Shown: positions 34,836 through 45,126 of the stretch, one piece after another
How the letters are laid out: each line of letters starts with the position of its first letter
Position numbering within the stretch: position 1 is the first letter of the stretch
NCBI GenBank assembly: GCA_016720775.1
Contig: JADKJX010000004.1
Coordinates: 62,001 to 126,000 of the forward strand
Origin: Chitinophagaceae bacterium
Lineage (GTDB): Bacteria; Bacteroidota; Bacteroidia; Chitinophagales; Chitinophagaceae
Length of the DNA stretch: 64,000 bases
Direction: 5' to 3'
Notes under the pieces: generated by a model
Told to the model about the DNA's origin: nothing
Database searches by the model: none
Seen by the model: only the letters and a program-made list of their open reading frames with translations
Translations under genes and position numbers: made by a program

Positions 34836-36818
34836 TTACCGATGCAGAACATCAAATAAAGATATGACCTTAATCGTTTTAAGATCGATCGTTTTATTTA
34901 CACTTATCTTTTCTGTAATGCCTGCATACAGGGTAAAATAATTATCAGAAAAAACTGCTTCGCTGTCTGTTGATGACAGGCAGACATACTTGGCATTTGC
35001 ACTGCTTTTTATGGAAACCACATTCCCCGAAACCGAAACGGTATAGGCAGGCTTCTGTAATGTGATGTCTTTTGGATTAAGTGACTCCTGTGCAGGCATG
35101 GCATCATCCCGGTACGATTCTTTAACGGCATACCAGGCAGCTTTGGGCTGGCGACTGTAATCGGTGATGCTCCAGCTGGATACGGGCCAGCAATCATTCA
35201 GCTGCCACAGTAACGTACCCATATTTGTCGGGTATTTGCTGCGGTGTATGGCAATACTGTTTCGTAAAATATAAAACTGAAGACATTGCGTTAGATAAGT
35301 ATAATCTTCTAATGAAAGTTTACTCAATCTTGCAGAATCAATGAAGTAACGGGTGAGATAATGATTGAGTTTTTTAAAACCATCATTAGCTTTTTGATGC
35401 GCCTGGATGACCGGGGAATACAAATACCGGTCGCTGCTGTCGGTAAAACTTTTGATCGTATTCCAGTTGGGCATGGCCTGCATACCGTATTCACTGATGA
35501 AGCGGCCTGTTTTCTTTTCAAACACTTCCCAGTCTTCCAGCCCCCACCAAAGTCCCCAGTAATGACTGTCACCTTCGGTAAAACTTTCCTTATGTCCCCA
35601 GCCATTTTTTGGTGAGGTAGAAACGTATGGCGTTATGCCATCAAATTCATTCACCCATTTTTTCAGGCTGTCTTCAAACAATCGTTTATAATCATTCCAT
35701 ACTTTGGCAGAATCTTGTCCATGTAAATTAAATTGTTTCTGCCAGCCCCAGTTATGCCATGCTTCATCAATTTCATTATTTCCGCACCAGAGTACAATAC
35801 AAGGATGATGACGTAATCGTTCAATCTGATATTTTACTTCTTCCCGTACATTGGTCATAAATCCTTCATCACCCGGGTACATACCACCCGCAAACATAAA
35901 ATCCTGCCATACCATGATGCCCAGTGAATCGCAGAGATCGTAGAAGTAATCATCTTCATACACGCCGCCGCCCCAAACACGGAGCATATTCATGCTGGCC
36001 TCCTTTGCCATCAGCAAAAGTTTCCGGTATTCATCTTTTGTAACTCTTGGTAAGAAAACATCAGCTGGAATCCAGTTAGCCCCTTTGCAGTAGATGGGTT
36101 TGCCATCTTTTTCAAAGTAGAAGGAAGTTCCTGCAGCATCTTTTTGCTGGATGAGTTTGACATTATTTTTTTCGGCAGAATAAGTTGGTCTTATTCTTAC
36201 TCCGTTCCATCCTTCTATTTTTATTCCTTTCCAGATGCCACAGCCTGCAAACTTAGGCCCCCAATCCCAGCCAAACTGGAATTGCGCTTTGCGGACGTAA
36301 ACACGGTTGTTGTCCGGTAATACCAATGGCAATCTTGCTTTGGCAATACTATCAACTCTGTTTTGAGCTGAGTAAAATTGTATCAGCAGCTCGTTCTTTT
36401 TCTTTTTGATAAAGGCTTTTACATTCACCGTCCAGCCCCGGAACATATTATCGGCCCGCAGAATTAAATTTCCATTCAGGTAAACATCTGCATAGGTATC
36501 TAAACCATCAAATGTCATTTCAATCCTGTCTTTCTTAAACAGGTCTGCCTCAACAGCAAAACCGGTTTTATATTCCCAGTCTGCCTTATCGATCCACTGC
36601 AGTTTGCTTTCATTATCCCGGTAATAGGGATCGGGGATGAGTTTGTTGGCCAACAGGTCGGTATGCACAGTGCCGGGTACGGTTGCATTGTACCATTTGT
36701 TTTCTTTTTGATTTTTGAATTGCCAGTTTTGATTGAGTTCGATGGAAGTGTTCTGGGCAGTTGTCTGAACGGGGATGAAGAAGATTGCAAGGATCAAGAG
36801 GATTGAACAGTTCTTCAT
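34836..36818 (-). CDS. GH2 beta-mannosidase lacking most of the second domain
   Basis: A secreted beta-mannosidase of 660 aa (signal peptide to TTAQ); full-length relatives have about 840. The N-terminal jelly roll (about 25-200) ends in QFGWDWGPKFAGCGIWKGIKIEGW. The barrel starts at about 233 (FYFEKDGKPIYCKGANWIPAD) with acid/base E349 in WCGNNEIDEAW and nucleophile E443 in RFISEYGMQAMP. Between them only about 28 residues remain where an Ig-like domain of about 100 residues is expected, and the C-terminus is also short. The reading frame is intact. It should cleave the Man-beta-1,4-GlcNAc link of the N-glycan core, but the loss could alter activity. It starts 1 nt after the cutC stop. Confidence 0.9.
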   Translation of the reverse strand: MKNCSILLILAIFFIPVQTTAQNTSIELNQNWQFKNQKENKWYNATVPGTVHTDLLANKLIPDPYYRDNESKLQWIDKADWEYKTGFAVEADLFKKDRIEMTFDGLDTYADVYLNGNLILRADNMFRGWTVNVKAFIKKKKNELLIQFYSAQNRVDSIAKARLPLVLPDNNRVYVRKAQFQFGWDWGPKFAGCGIWKGIKIEGWNGVRIRPTYSAEKNNVKLIQQKDAAGTSFYFEKDGKPIYCKGANWIPADVFLPRVTKDEYRKLLLMAKEASMNMLRVWGGGVYEDDYFYDLCDSLGIMVWQDFMFAGGMYPGDEGFMTNVREEVKYQIERLRHHPCIVLWCGNNEIDEAWHNWGWQKQFNLHGQDSAKVWNDYKRLFEDSLKKWVNEFDGITPYVSTSPKNGWGHKESFTEGDSHYWGLWWGLEDWEVFEKKTGRFISEYGMQAMPNWNTIKSFTDSSDRYLYSPVIQAHQKANDGFKKLNHYLTRYFIDSARLSKLSLEDYTYLTQCLQFYILRNSIAIHRSKYPTNMGTLLWQLNDCWPVSSWSITDYSRQPKAAWYAVKESYRDDAMPAQESLNPKDITLQKPAYTVSVSGNVVSIKSSANAKYVCLSSTDSEAVFSDNYFTLYAGITEKISVNKTIDLKTIKVISLFDVLHR

Positions 36819-36819
36819 T

Positions 36820-37320
36820 TTATACAGCCTTTAGATTAGTGATGATCTTTTTTACCTCCGCTTCATCCACTGTAACTGATCTTAAATTCTCATTCATTGC
36901 AGGATTACTATAAGACATTCCACCATTGATATTTATCCTTGCTGATGTATGAAATTCTTTTGCACCGGTTTTCTTTGCCAGTTCAATGATATTTTCTGAG
37001 CGTACGCCACTGCCCGGCATGATGACGATCCGTTCGTCTGCCTGTTTGACCAGTTGTGCAATAAGGTCTGCGCCATCCAGTGCATTCGGCCTTTGTCCAG
37101 AAGTGAGGATCCGTTCGCAACCGATCTCAATAATATCTTCCATTGCTTTAAAGGCATCAGTGGTTCTATCGAATGCACGGTGGAAAGTAACGCCGAGTGG
37201 ATAAGCCAGTTCAACCAATGCGGAGTTTCTTTTTTTATCTATTGTTCCATCTGCATGCAGCATACCGATCACTACACCATCGCATCCCAGTTGTTTACAG
37301 AGTTTCACATCGGTCTTCAT
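36820..37320 (-). CDS. cutC: CutC-family protein, C-terminal part (frameshifted)
   Basis: This is the larger part of a gene starting at 37544. The TIM-barrel motifs of the CutC family are visible: GCDGVVIGMLHADGTID, VTFHRAFDRTTDAFKAMEDI, ERILTSGQRPNALDGADLI, IVIMPGSGVRSENI and EFHTSARI. The first residue M here is internal; adding one base to the A7 run at 37344-37350 restores GDFFYSEEEFEIMKTDVKLC. The family was named from a copper-tolerance phenotype, but its reaction is not established. It lies between a glycosylasparaginase and a mannosidase, which suggests a link to glycan breakdown instead. Confidence 0.88.
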   Translation of the reverse strand: MKTDVKLCKQLGCDGVVIGMLHADGTIDKKRNSALVELAYPLGVTFHRAFDRTTDAFKAMEDIIEIGCERILTSGQRPNALDGADLIAQLVKQADERIVIMPGSGVRSENIIELAKKTGAKEFHTSARININGGMSYSNPAMNENLRSVTVDEAEVKKIITNLKAV

Positions 37321-37544
37321 TATTTCAAACTCTTCCTCACTGTAAAAAAATCTCCGCCACGTGGACGGATGATGGGAAACAGGTTGATGCTTAGTTTCTC
37401 TCTCGCTGCTTTAATGAAGCCGTAAGATGGGGTAGTGCCGCCATCGCCGGGATTGTCGCATAGTTCAATACGGCTGGCACCGGCTGACTGAGCCAGGATG
37501 CAGCCTTCTATAGTAAAACCAATGACTTCTAACTTAAAACTCAA
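37320..37544 (-). CDS. cutC: CutC-family protein, N-terminal part (frameshifted)
   Basis: This is the beginning of the gene: the first barrel strand and the family signature AQSAGASRIELCDNPGDGGTTPSYG, then PIIRPRGGDFF. At the A7 run (37344-37350) the frame is lost and the last residues TVRKSLK are out of frame. The whole restored gene is 36820-37544, about 242 codons, the usual size. The start lies 29 nt after the glycosylasparaginase stop. Confidence 0.85.
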   Translation of the reverse strand: MSFKLEVIGFTIEGCILAQSAGASRIELCDNPGDGGTTPSYGFIKAAREKLSINLFPIIRPRGGDFFTVRKSLK

Positions 37545-37573
37545 AGGATATATTTTGATTGGTGAATCTGATT

Positions 37574-38557
37574 TTACTTTTCACTTTTCACGCTGAACTC
37601 AAATCCTTTTTGTATGGCATAAGCGCCGTATTCTCCTTTCTTATTGAGTGCAAGAAAACCAACCTGTAATGTCTTTGCTTTTACTTTATCTCGGTTCACA
37701 ATCCTTTCCACGGCTTTTTTACAGGCAAGTTCCGGTGAATAGCCCTGCCGCATGAATTCAACCACCAGGTGTGTTCCGCAGATTCGTATCACTTCTTCGC
37801 CGGTGCCACTGCTGGTGGCAGCGCCTGCTTCATTATCTACAAATAAACCGGCACCAATGATAGGGGAATCGCCCACACGGCCATGCAGTTTAAATGCCAT
37901 GCCGCTGGTGGTTACGGCTCCGGATAAATTACCGGTAATATCCATCGCCACCAATCCCATGGTATCGTGATTGAGTGTGCCATCATCAAAAAAGTTGGGG
38001 GCAAAAGGACCGTTCTGTTTTTTGTTTTCGATATTGATAACGGGTTTGTATTCACTTTTTTTCAACCATTCGGCATACGCTTTTTTAGCACTCTCCGATA
38101 AGTCAGTGCTTTCCAGCGTAAAACCATTTTCAACAGCAAACTGTTGTGCACCGGCTCCAACCAAAATAACATGCGGTGTTTTTTCCATCACTTTTCTTGC
38201 AACAGAAACGGGATGCTTTATTCTTTCAATACCCGCCACTGCTCCGCAATTTGCTTTGTGATCCATGATGCAGCTATCCAATGTTACTATGCCGTCCCTG
38301 TCGGGGTAACCACCCAGGCCAACACAGCAGTTGATCTCGTTCTCAATATGCATAGCACCGGCTTCCACGGCATCCAATGCGGTTCCTTTTGTTGATAATA
38401 TTTCCCAGGCTGCTGCATTAACCGGCATGCCGCTGTCCCAGGTAGAGACAACAATTGGCCTGGTGGCTGCATCAAAATTTGAAGCAAAGGTTTTTTTAGC
38501 AGTAAGCAATGGAGCAGCCAATGCAGAGAAGTGTAAGAATTTTCTACGGTTGATCAT
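37574..38557 (-). CDS. Glycosylasparaginase (N4-(beta-GlcNAc)-L-asparaginase)
   Basis: An Ntn-hydrolase that cleaves the bond between GlcNAc and asparagine, the last step of N-glycoprotein breakdown. The 327-aa precursor begins MINRRKFLHFSALAAPLL, a probable twin-arginine export signal. The self-processing site is DGTLNHD-T199-MG, making Thr199 the N-terminal nucleophile of the beta chain. The substrate-binding GRVGDSPIIGAGLFVDN and SSGTGEE follow as in Flavobacterium-type enzymes. The general isoaspartyl-peptidase alternative is less likely because of the HDTMG site and the GRVGDSP motif. It is followed by cutC and the beta-mannosidase, which fits an N-glycan pathway. Confidence 0.9.
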   Translation of the reverse strand: MINRRKFLHFSALAAPLLTAKKTFASNFDAATRPIVVSTWDSGMPVNAAAWEILSTKGTALDAVEAGAMHIENEINCCVGLGGYPDRDGIVTLDSCIMDHKANCGAVAGIERIKHPVSVARKVMEKTPHVILVGAGAQQFAVENGFTLESTDLSESAKKAYAEWLKKSEYKPVINIENKKQNGPFAPNFFDDGTLNHDTMGLVAMDITGNLSGAVTTSGMAFKLHGRVGDSPIIGAGLFVDNEAGAATSSGTGEEVIRICGTHLVVEFMRQGYSPELACKKAVERIVNRDKVKAKTLQVGFLALNKKGEYGAYAIQKGFEFSVKSEK

Positions 38558-38828
38558 TTTATTTTTTTATGGTCTAAACTTTTATTATTCTATTTAACTT
38601 CAGTGGCGTCGCACTCTTGTACATTTCATCTTTATTGAGCCACCTCACCTTCCCGAACTCCGTTCCTTATTTTCGCTTTGCTCAGTAACCTCTCCTTAAA
38701 GAGAGGAAGCGGTACATTAAACATAACTAAACGTCAGATCTTCCACATCATCATTATTTCTCTCTTCATCAATTATGCAAAGAGTAATTGATTTGCAAAA
38801 CATAATCTTCGCCTCAATCTTAACGAGG
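38558..38828. other. 271-nt intergenic region in the catabolic block
   Basis: It contains a copy of a 27-nt dispersed repeat (38596-38622, second copy at 47074-47100, 26 of 27 identical) and a small CCTCTC/GAGAGG hairpin at about 38692-38707. I see no gene. It separates the GH109-like gene from the glycosylasparaginase gene, so the latter may have its own promoter. Confidence 0.45.
38596..38622. repeat. 27-nt dispersed repeat, copy 1
   Basis: AACTTCA followed by one variable base and TGGCGTCGCACTCTTGTAC. The second copy is at 47074-47100. At that site the repeat forms the left arm of a hairpin; this copy lacks the right arm. Confidence 0.7.
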
Positions 38829-40222
<1,394 letters not shown>

Positions 40223-40245
40223 TCGTTTAAGGAATAAATGTAAAA

Positions 40246-40551
40246 CTATTTGTGCATCGAAAGTTTGCGGAGCATTTCGGTGGAAGCAGAATCTGCATAC
40301 ATGCCAAAGGCGCCGGAAAATACTCCTTTTAAGTTTCCGGTCTTTGATTCAACCGCATATACCACGTCCTCATCACCGGGATTGGTGTCGCCTTCAAAGC
40401 GGTGCACTTCTGTTATTTCAAATTCGTCCGGGTTTAGGATGGTCTTATTTTCTGAACAGATCAGTTTGTCGAATGCTAAGTTGAAGTTGATGGTATATCC
40501 TTTTTCTTTCAGTCCATCCAGGGCTTCCACAACGGTATCGAATGAGTCCAT
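40246..40551 (-). CDS. Small conserved Bacteroidota protein
   Basis: A 101-aa soluble, acidic protein. The pattern (F)DTVVEALDGLKEKGYTINFNL, FEITEVHRFEGDTNPGDEDVVYAVES and KGVFSGAFGMYADSAS matches a family of about 100-aa proteins widespread in Bacteroidota that is sometimes mislabelled as a PRPP synthetase. No PRPP-binding motif is present. It lies 15 nt after the MFS transporter gene and 23 nt before the GH109-like gene, so all three may be one transcript. The function is unknown. Confidence 0.75.
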   Translation of the reverse strand: MDSFDTVVEALDGLKEKGYTINFNLAFDKLICSENKTILNPDEFEITEVHRFEGDTNPGDEDVVYAVESKTGNLKGVFSGAFGMYADSASTEMLRKLSMHK

Positions 40552-40566
40552 ATTTTTTGTTTAAAG

Positions 40567-41808
40567 TTACGAATTGCCTCTATCAGTAATTTTATTTTGT
40601 GCAAGATAAATGATCACCAATACAGTAACCGCAGCGGTGGTTAAAAAAGTAAACAAAGCGCCAAAATTATACCACAGCAATCCGCAAAGGCTGCTGGCGA
40701 TCAACGCGGCAATGCTTTGAAAACCGGAGTAGGTACCAATGGCGGTGGCTGTTTCTGTTTTATCGGTGATGTTGCTTATCCAGGCCTTTGAAACACCTTC
40801 GGTGGCGGCAGCAAAAAGTCCGTATAATAAAAACAGCCCCACAAAAACGATGATGTTGTTGCTGATTGCAAAGCCGGCATATACTACTGCAAATATAAAA
40901 AGCCCGGCGATGAATATTTTTTTGAGCCCGATCTTATCGGCAAGTATGCCCACGGGATAGGCGAGCAGGGCATACACAAGGTTGTAAAACACATAGGTGC
41001 TGATGACAGCCGTATCGGACAAACCGCTTTCTTTCATTTTAAGCAAAAGAAAAACATCGGAACTGTTGAAGAGCGCAAACAGGAGTAAGCCGATCAACAG
41101 TCTTTTATATGCAGGGGGGCTGGTTTTCCAATAACCGACAAAAGCAAAAACGTTGATCGTTGGTCGTTGACCGGCAGGAGTCCGTATTCTTTCTTTCTTT
41201 TTTTCTTTAATAAGTAAGGTTGCAATGATGGCCAGCAAACCAGGTGCAAATGCGATGAGAAAAAGCGTTTTATAATCATTGGGATAAAAATAGAGATAGG
41301 CCAGTGCTGCCAGTGGCCCAAGTACGGCGCCAAAGGTATCCATGCTGCGATGAAAACCAAAAACACGGCCTTTGTTCTCTTTGCTGCATTCATCGCTGAG
41401 CATGGCATCCCGGGCACCGGTTCTTATTCCTTTGCCCAGCCTGTCGATGGTTCTTGATAAAAATATCCACCAGGGATAAACAAAAATGGCGAGCATGGGT
41501 TTGCTGATCGCACTTAAAGAATAACCGAATTGCACAAAGGGCAATTGTTTGCCGCTTGTATCGCTTCGTTTGCCAAAATAACTTTTGCTCAGTCCGGCTA
41601 CGGCTTCGGCAATTCCTTCCAGCACACCAATGAAAATTGCCGTGTAACCAATGTGTTCCAGGTAAAGCGGCATTACGGGGTAAAGCATTTCACTGGCCAG
41701 GTCGGTGAATAAGCTTACCAGCGACAGGATCCATATCGTTCGGGTGATGATCTTTTGTGGAGAATTTGTGAGCGGCTGCACAATGCTTGATTTAGCCGAA
41801 TGTAGCAA
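40567..41808 (-). CDS. MFS transporter
   Basis: A 413-aa, 12-helix major facilitator. The first helices carry ILSLVSLFTDLASEMLYPVMPLYL, the loop 2-3 motif appears as GLSKSYFGKRSDTSGK, and RTIDRLGKGIRTGARDAMLSDE is characteristic of a subgroup of MFS proteins (often drug/efflux-type annotation). The C-terminal half starts after the basic loop KEKKKERIRTPAG. It is the first gene of the minus-strand block and lies 95 nt from the divergent rnr start. The direction and substrate cannot be predicted; export is as likely as sugar uptake. Confidence 0.85.
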   Translation of the reverse strand: MLHSAKSSIVQPLTNSPQKIITRTIWILSLVSLFTDLASEMLYPVMPLYLEHIGYTAIFIGVLEGIAEAVAGLSKSYFGKRSDTSGKQLPFVQFGYSLSAISKPMLAIFVYPWWIFLSRTIDRLGKGIRTGARDAMLSDECSKENKGRVFGFHRSMDTFGAVLGPLAALAYLYFYPNDYKTLFLIAFAPGLLAIIATLLIKEKKKERIRTPAGQRPTINVFAFVGYWKTSPPAYKRLLIGLLLFALFNSSDVFLLLKMKESGLSDTAVISTYVFYNLVYALLAYPVGILADKIGLKKIFIAGLFIFAVVYAGFAISNNIIVFVGLFLLYGLFAAATEGVSKAWISNITDKTETATAIGTYSGFQSIAALIASSLCGLLWYNFGALFTFLTTAAVTVLVIIYLAQNKITDRGNS

Positions 41809-41869
41809 TTTGTTGGTACATTGCAGCGTAAAATAACCAACTTAACCGCCGCTAAGACCCTGTCCCGTA

Positions 41870-41877
41870 TAGTTTTG
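41870..41877 (+). promoter_or_regulatory. -7 box of rnr
   Basis: TAGTTTTG matches TAnnTTTG, 27 nt upstream of the ATG at 41904. It argues for the 41904 start, because an ORF start at 41877 would fall in the box. Confidence 0.5.
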
Positions 41878-41903
41878 TGGCACCCGGCTGTTTAAAAAAA
41901 TGT

Positions 41904-43943
41904 ATGAGTAAGAATAAAAAGACAAAAGACAAAAAGAAATCCTCTCAGGTTGAAATCATAAAAGGAAGACTGGATATTTCAAGAAGCGGAATGGGCTATG
42001 TGATCGTGGATGGCGTTGAAAAAGACATCATGGTACGCCCCAATGATTTTAACCGTGCCTTTCATGGCGATATTGTGCGTGTGCAGGTAAACAAGGGCCT
42101 TTCAAAAGACAGGCGGGTTGAAGGAAAGATCGTAGACGTGGCTGAACGCAAACAAACCGAATTCATCGGTAATATCCAGCAGAGTAAAAGTTTTGCCTTT
42201 TTTATCCCGGCTTCGGAAAAACCGATACCCGATTTTTATATTGCCGATGACAAACTGAACGGGGCAAAAGACAATGAACGGGTGATCGTAAAACTGCTGA
42301 GCTGGGGTAAGGATGAAAAAAAACCGGTGGGTGAAGTGGTTTCGATACTGAAATCGGAAGATGAGAACGATGCTGCTATGAAAGAGATATTGGTGGAAGC
42401 AGGTTTCCCGTTGGAATTTGATAAAGAAGTTTTACAGGAAGCAAAAAAACTGCAGCCTGAGATCAGCAGGGAAGAACTGAGAAAAAGAAAAGATTGCCGC
42501 GACATACTTACGTTCACCATTGACCCGGTGGATGCAAAAGATTTTGATGATGCTATTTCCATACGCAACCTCGATAACGGAAATTACGAGATCGGTGTTC
42601 ACATTGCGGATGTAAGCCATTTTGTAAAGTCAGGTACTTTGCTTGATAAGACCGCCTACGAACGGGCCACCAGCGTTTATCTTCCCGACAGGGTGAATCC
42701 CATGCTGCCGGAAAAAATATCCAATGAGCTTTGTTCACTGCGGCCGCATGAAGACAAGTATACCTTCTCTGCCATCTTCCAGATATCAAACCGGGCCGAG
42801 ATAAAGCACAGCTGGATCGGCAGAACCGTCATCCACAGCAATCACCGCTTTACCTATGAAGAAGTGCAGGAGATCATTGAAAAGAAAGAAGGCCTTCACT
42901 TCAAGCCCATTTTATTGCTGAATGAACTGGCGCAGAAATTCAGGAAAGACCGCTTCCGGAACGGCGCAATTAATTTTTCTTCCCAGGAAGTGCGTTTTCA
43001 GCTTGATGAAAAAGGAAAACCCATCGGTATTGTTATAAAGGAAAGCAAGGATGCCCATAAACTGATCGAAGAATTCATGCTGCTGGCAAACCGCACGATA
43101 GCGGCCTACATCTCAAAAATAAAGATCAACAAAGAACCCATCCCGTTCCCGTACCGCATACATGATACACCCGATGACGAAAAGTTGAAACCCTTTGTGG
43201 CATTTGCCCGTAAGTTCGGTTACGTTTTCGATATGCATGATGAAGCGGCAGTGGCGTCTTCTTTTAATAAGCTGCTTAAAGATGTGCAGGGCAAACCCGA
43301 GCAGCATGTGCTGGAGCAATTGGGTATCCGCACCATGGCAAAGGCGATCTATACATCTGAAAATATCGGGCACTATGGTTTGGGCTTTGAACATTATTGT
43401 CATTTTACATCGCCCATCCGCCGTTACCCCGATGTGATGGCGCATCGCATATTGCAGGAATGCCTGGATAAGAACCTGAAGCCGGACAAGAAGATGGAAG
43501 AAAAGTGCAAGCATTGCAGCGACCGGGAACGCAAGGCCATGGAAGCCGAACGTGCCGGTAATAAATACAAACAGGTGGAGTTCATGAAGAATTACCTGGG
43601 ACAGGAATTTGATGGCATCATTAGTGGTGTGGCATCTTTTGGTTTTTTTGTGGAAACGGTTGAACATAAATGCGAGGGAATGGTTACTGCAAGAGACCTC
43701 AGTGCCTACGACGATTTTAGGTTGGATGAAGCCGATTATGCGCTGGTGGGCATGCGTACCAACCATAAATTCCGGATGGGAGACAGGGTGCGGATAAAAG
43801 TGATGGCAGCTAATTTAACCAAGCGGCAACTGGATTATGAATGGGTGCCTGTGAAAAAAGCCGGTACTGGTAATCTGGAATTGGGTAAGAAGGACAAGCC
43901 TGTTCTGAAGCATAAATCTAAGCCCGCTAAAAAGAAGAAATAA
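41904..43943 (+). CDS. rnr: Ribonuclease R
   Basis: A 3'-5' exoribonuclease that degrades structured RNA. I start it at 41904 (MSKNKKTKDKKKSSQ), giving 679 aa. Cold-shock-like domains occupy about 20-190 (RLDISRSGMGYVIVDG). The RNB domain begins at about 200 with FTIDPVDAKDFDDAIS, which holds the four catalytic aspartates near 207-217. The S1 domain is at about 564-640 (GQEFDGIISGVASFGFFVE), followed by a Lys-rich tail (KPAKKKK), as usual for RNase R rather than RNase II. It is followed after 46 nt by the polyprenyl synthase gene. Confidence 0.95.
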   Translation: MSKNKKTKDKKKSSQVEIIKGRLDISRSGMGYVIVDGVEKDIMVRPNDFNRAFHGDIVRVQVNKGLSKDRRVEGKIVDVAERKQTEFIGNIQQSKSFAFFIPASEKPIPDFYIADDKLNGAKDNERVIVKLLSWGKDEKKPVGEVVSILKSEDENDAAMKEILVEAGFPLEFDKEVLQEAKKLQPEISREELRKRKDCRDILTFTIDPVDAKDFDDAISIRNLDNGNYEIGVHIADVSHFVKSGTLLDKTAYERATSVYLPDRVNPMLPEKISNELCSLRPHEDKYTFSAIFQISNRAEIKHSWIGRTVIHSNHRFTYEEVQEIIEKKEGLHFKPILLLNELAQKFRKDRFRNGAINFSSQEVRFQLDEKGKPIGIVIKESKDAHKLIEEFMLLANRTIAAYISKIKINKEPIPFPYRIHDTPDDEKLKPFVAFARKFGYVFDMHDEAAVASSFNKLLKDVQGKPEQHVLEQLGIRTMAKAIYTSENIGHYGLGFEHYCHFTSPIRRYPDVMAHRILQECLDKNLKPDKKMEEKCKHCSDRERKAMEAERAGNKYKQVEFMKNYLGQEFDGIISGVASFGFFVETVEHKCEGMVTARDLSAYDDFRLDEADYALVGMRTNHKFRMGDRVRIKVMAANLTKRQLDYEWVPVKKAGTGNLELGKKDKPVLKHKSKPAKKKK

Positions 43944-43989
43944 AATTATTAAACAGGCAAACGCTGAACCAGGTTTGTAGTTTGAACCG

Positions 43990-44961
43990 ATGACTATGCA
44001 CTCGTTTATTGAACTGTTAACATTATTTGAAGAAAAATTCAACACCCGTCAGTTTCCGCAGCAGCCGGAAACGCTGTACGATCCTGCTCAATACATTTTA
44101 GGAATTGGCGGCAAAAGGATACGGCCCGTATGTGTGCTGATGGGCAACCAGTTGTTTGAAGAGCCCGGCCCGGATGCATACCATGCGGCTGCGGCAATAG
44201 AGTTGTTTCATAATTTCAGTTTAATTCACGATGATATCATGGACAAGGCGCCGGTAAGGCGTGGCATGGCAACAGTTCATACAAAATACGGAGAACCTAC
44301 GGCCATACTTGCGGGTGACGTAATGTTTGTAAAGGCATACGAGAACCTGAATAGGATACAGCCAGCCAACCTGCAGAAAGTATTACACCTGTTCAACATT
44401 ACAGCCAGCCAGGTTTGTGAAGGCCAGCAACTGGACATGGATTTTGAACAACGGGAAATGGTGAGTTTTGATGAGTACCTGAACATGATCACATTGAAGA
44501 CCTCCGTGCTGGTTGCTGCCAGTCTGCAATTAGGCGCCATACTGGGTGGGGCAGGAGAAGGGAATCAAAAACATTTATACGAATTTGGAAAACACCTGGG
44601 CATTGCCTTCCAGGTGCAGGACGATTATTTGGATGCATTCGGCAACCCGGAAAAATTTGGTAAAACGGTGGGCGGCGATATACTCGCCAATAAAAAAACC
44701 TTCCTGATGATACATGCATTTGAAACGGCTTCACCCGCAAATCTTGCTGAATTAAAAAAACTCCTTCAAACAAATCCATCCGATAAGGTGGAAAAAATAT
44801 TACAGATATTCTGCGACTGCCAAGCCGATGCCTGGGCAAAAGAACTTCAACAAAAATACCTGCAAACTGCCTTAAAGCATTTAGAAGACACGGCAGTGAT
44901 CTCGTCACGCAAAAAACCCCTGCAGGATCTTGCGGATTACCTGATGATGAGGGAAAGTTAA
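43990..44961 (+). CDS. Polyprenyl diphosphate synthase
   Basis: A 323-aa trans-isoprenyl diphosphate synthase that condenses isopentenyl diphosphate onto an allylic diphosphate. The first aspartate-rich motif is LIHDDIMDKAPVRRG (about 80-95) and the second is QVQDDYLDAFG (about 208-218), with the GGKRIRP substrate-binding motif near 38. In a Bacteroidota host it probably makes the menaquinone side chain or geranylgeranyl diphosphate for carotenoids. Chain length cannot be read with confidence. Two ATGs (43990 and 43996) are possible. A long inverted repeat follows the stop. Confidence 0.93.
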   Translation: MTMHSFIELLTLFEEKFNTRQFPQQPETLYDPAQYILGIGGKRIRPVCVLMGNQLFEEPGPDAYHAAAAIELFHNFSLIHDDIMDKAPVRRGMATVHTKYGEPTAILAGDVMFVKAYENLNRIQPANLQKVLHLFNITASQVCEGQQLDMDFEQREMVSFDEYLNMITLKTSVLVAASLQLGAILGGAGEGNQKHLYEFGKHLGIAFQVQDDYLDAFGNPEKFGKTVGGDILANKKTFLMIHAFETASPANLAELKKLLQTNPSDKVEKILQIFCDCQADAWAKELQQKYLQTALKHLEDTAVISSRKKPLQDLADYLMMRES

Positions 44962-44977
44962 AAACTTATTTTTTTTT

Positions 44978-45061
44978 GAACCACATAGAACATAGAAAAC
45001 ATAGGGCCTTGTATTGAATCCTATTTGTGTTTTTCTATGTGCCTATGATTCTATGTGGTTC
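44978..45061. repeat. Long imperfect inverted repeat of CATAGAA words
   Basis: The left arm starts GAACCACATAGAACATAGAA (44978-45008 in all). The right arm (45020-45061) ends CTATGATTCTATGTGGTTC, so the outer 13 bases GAACCACATAGAA pair perfectly and the inside pairs with small bulges. A T-run (44969-44977) precedes it. It could end transcription of the polyprenyl synthase gene, but the length and word structure look more like a miniature mobile element. Confidence 0.75.
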
Positions 45062-45126
45062 AGGCTGGCATTCGATTATTTTTCGCAATTATTGCTTAAT
45101 TTCCTTCTTTCAAAACCAGAACTACT

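Noticed and set aside
40246..40551. PRPP synthetase
   Set aside because: Similar small proteins carry that label in databases, but at 101 aa it has no PRPP- or ATP-binding motif.
43113..43766. 217-aa minus-strand ORF inside rnr
   Set aside because: It is the shadow of the RNB and S1 domains of ribonuclease R, which are clearly coding on the plus strand.
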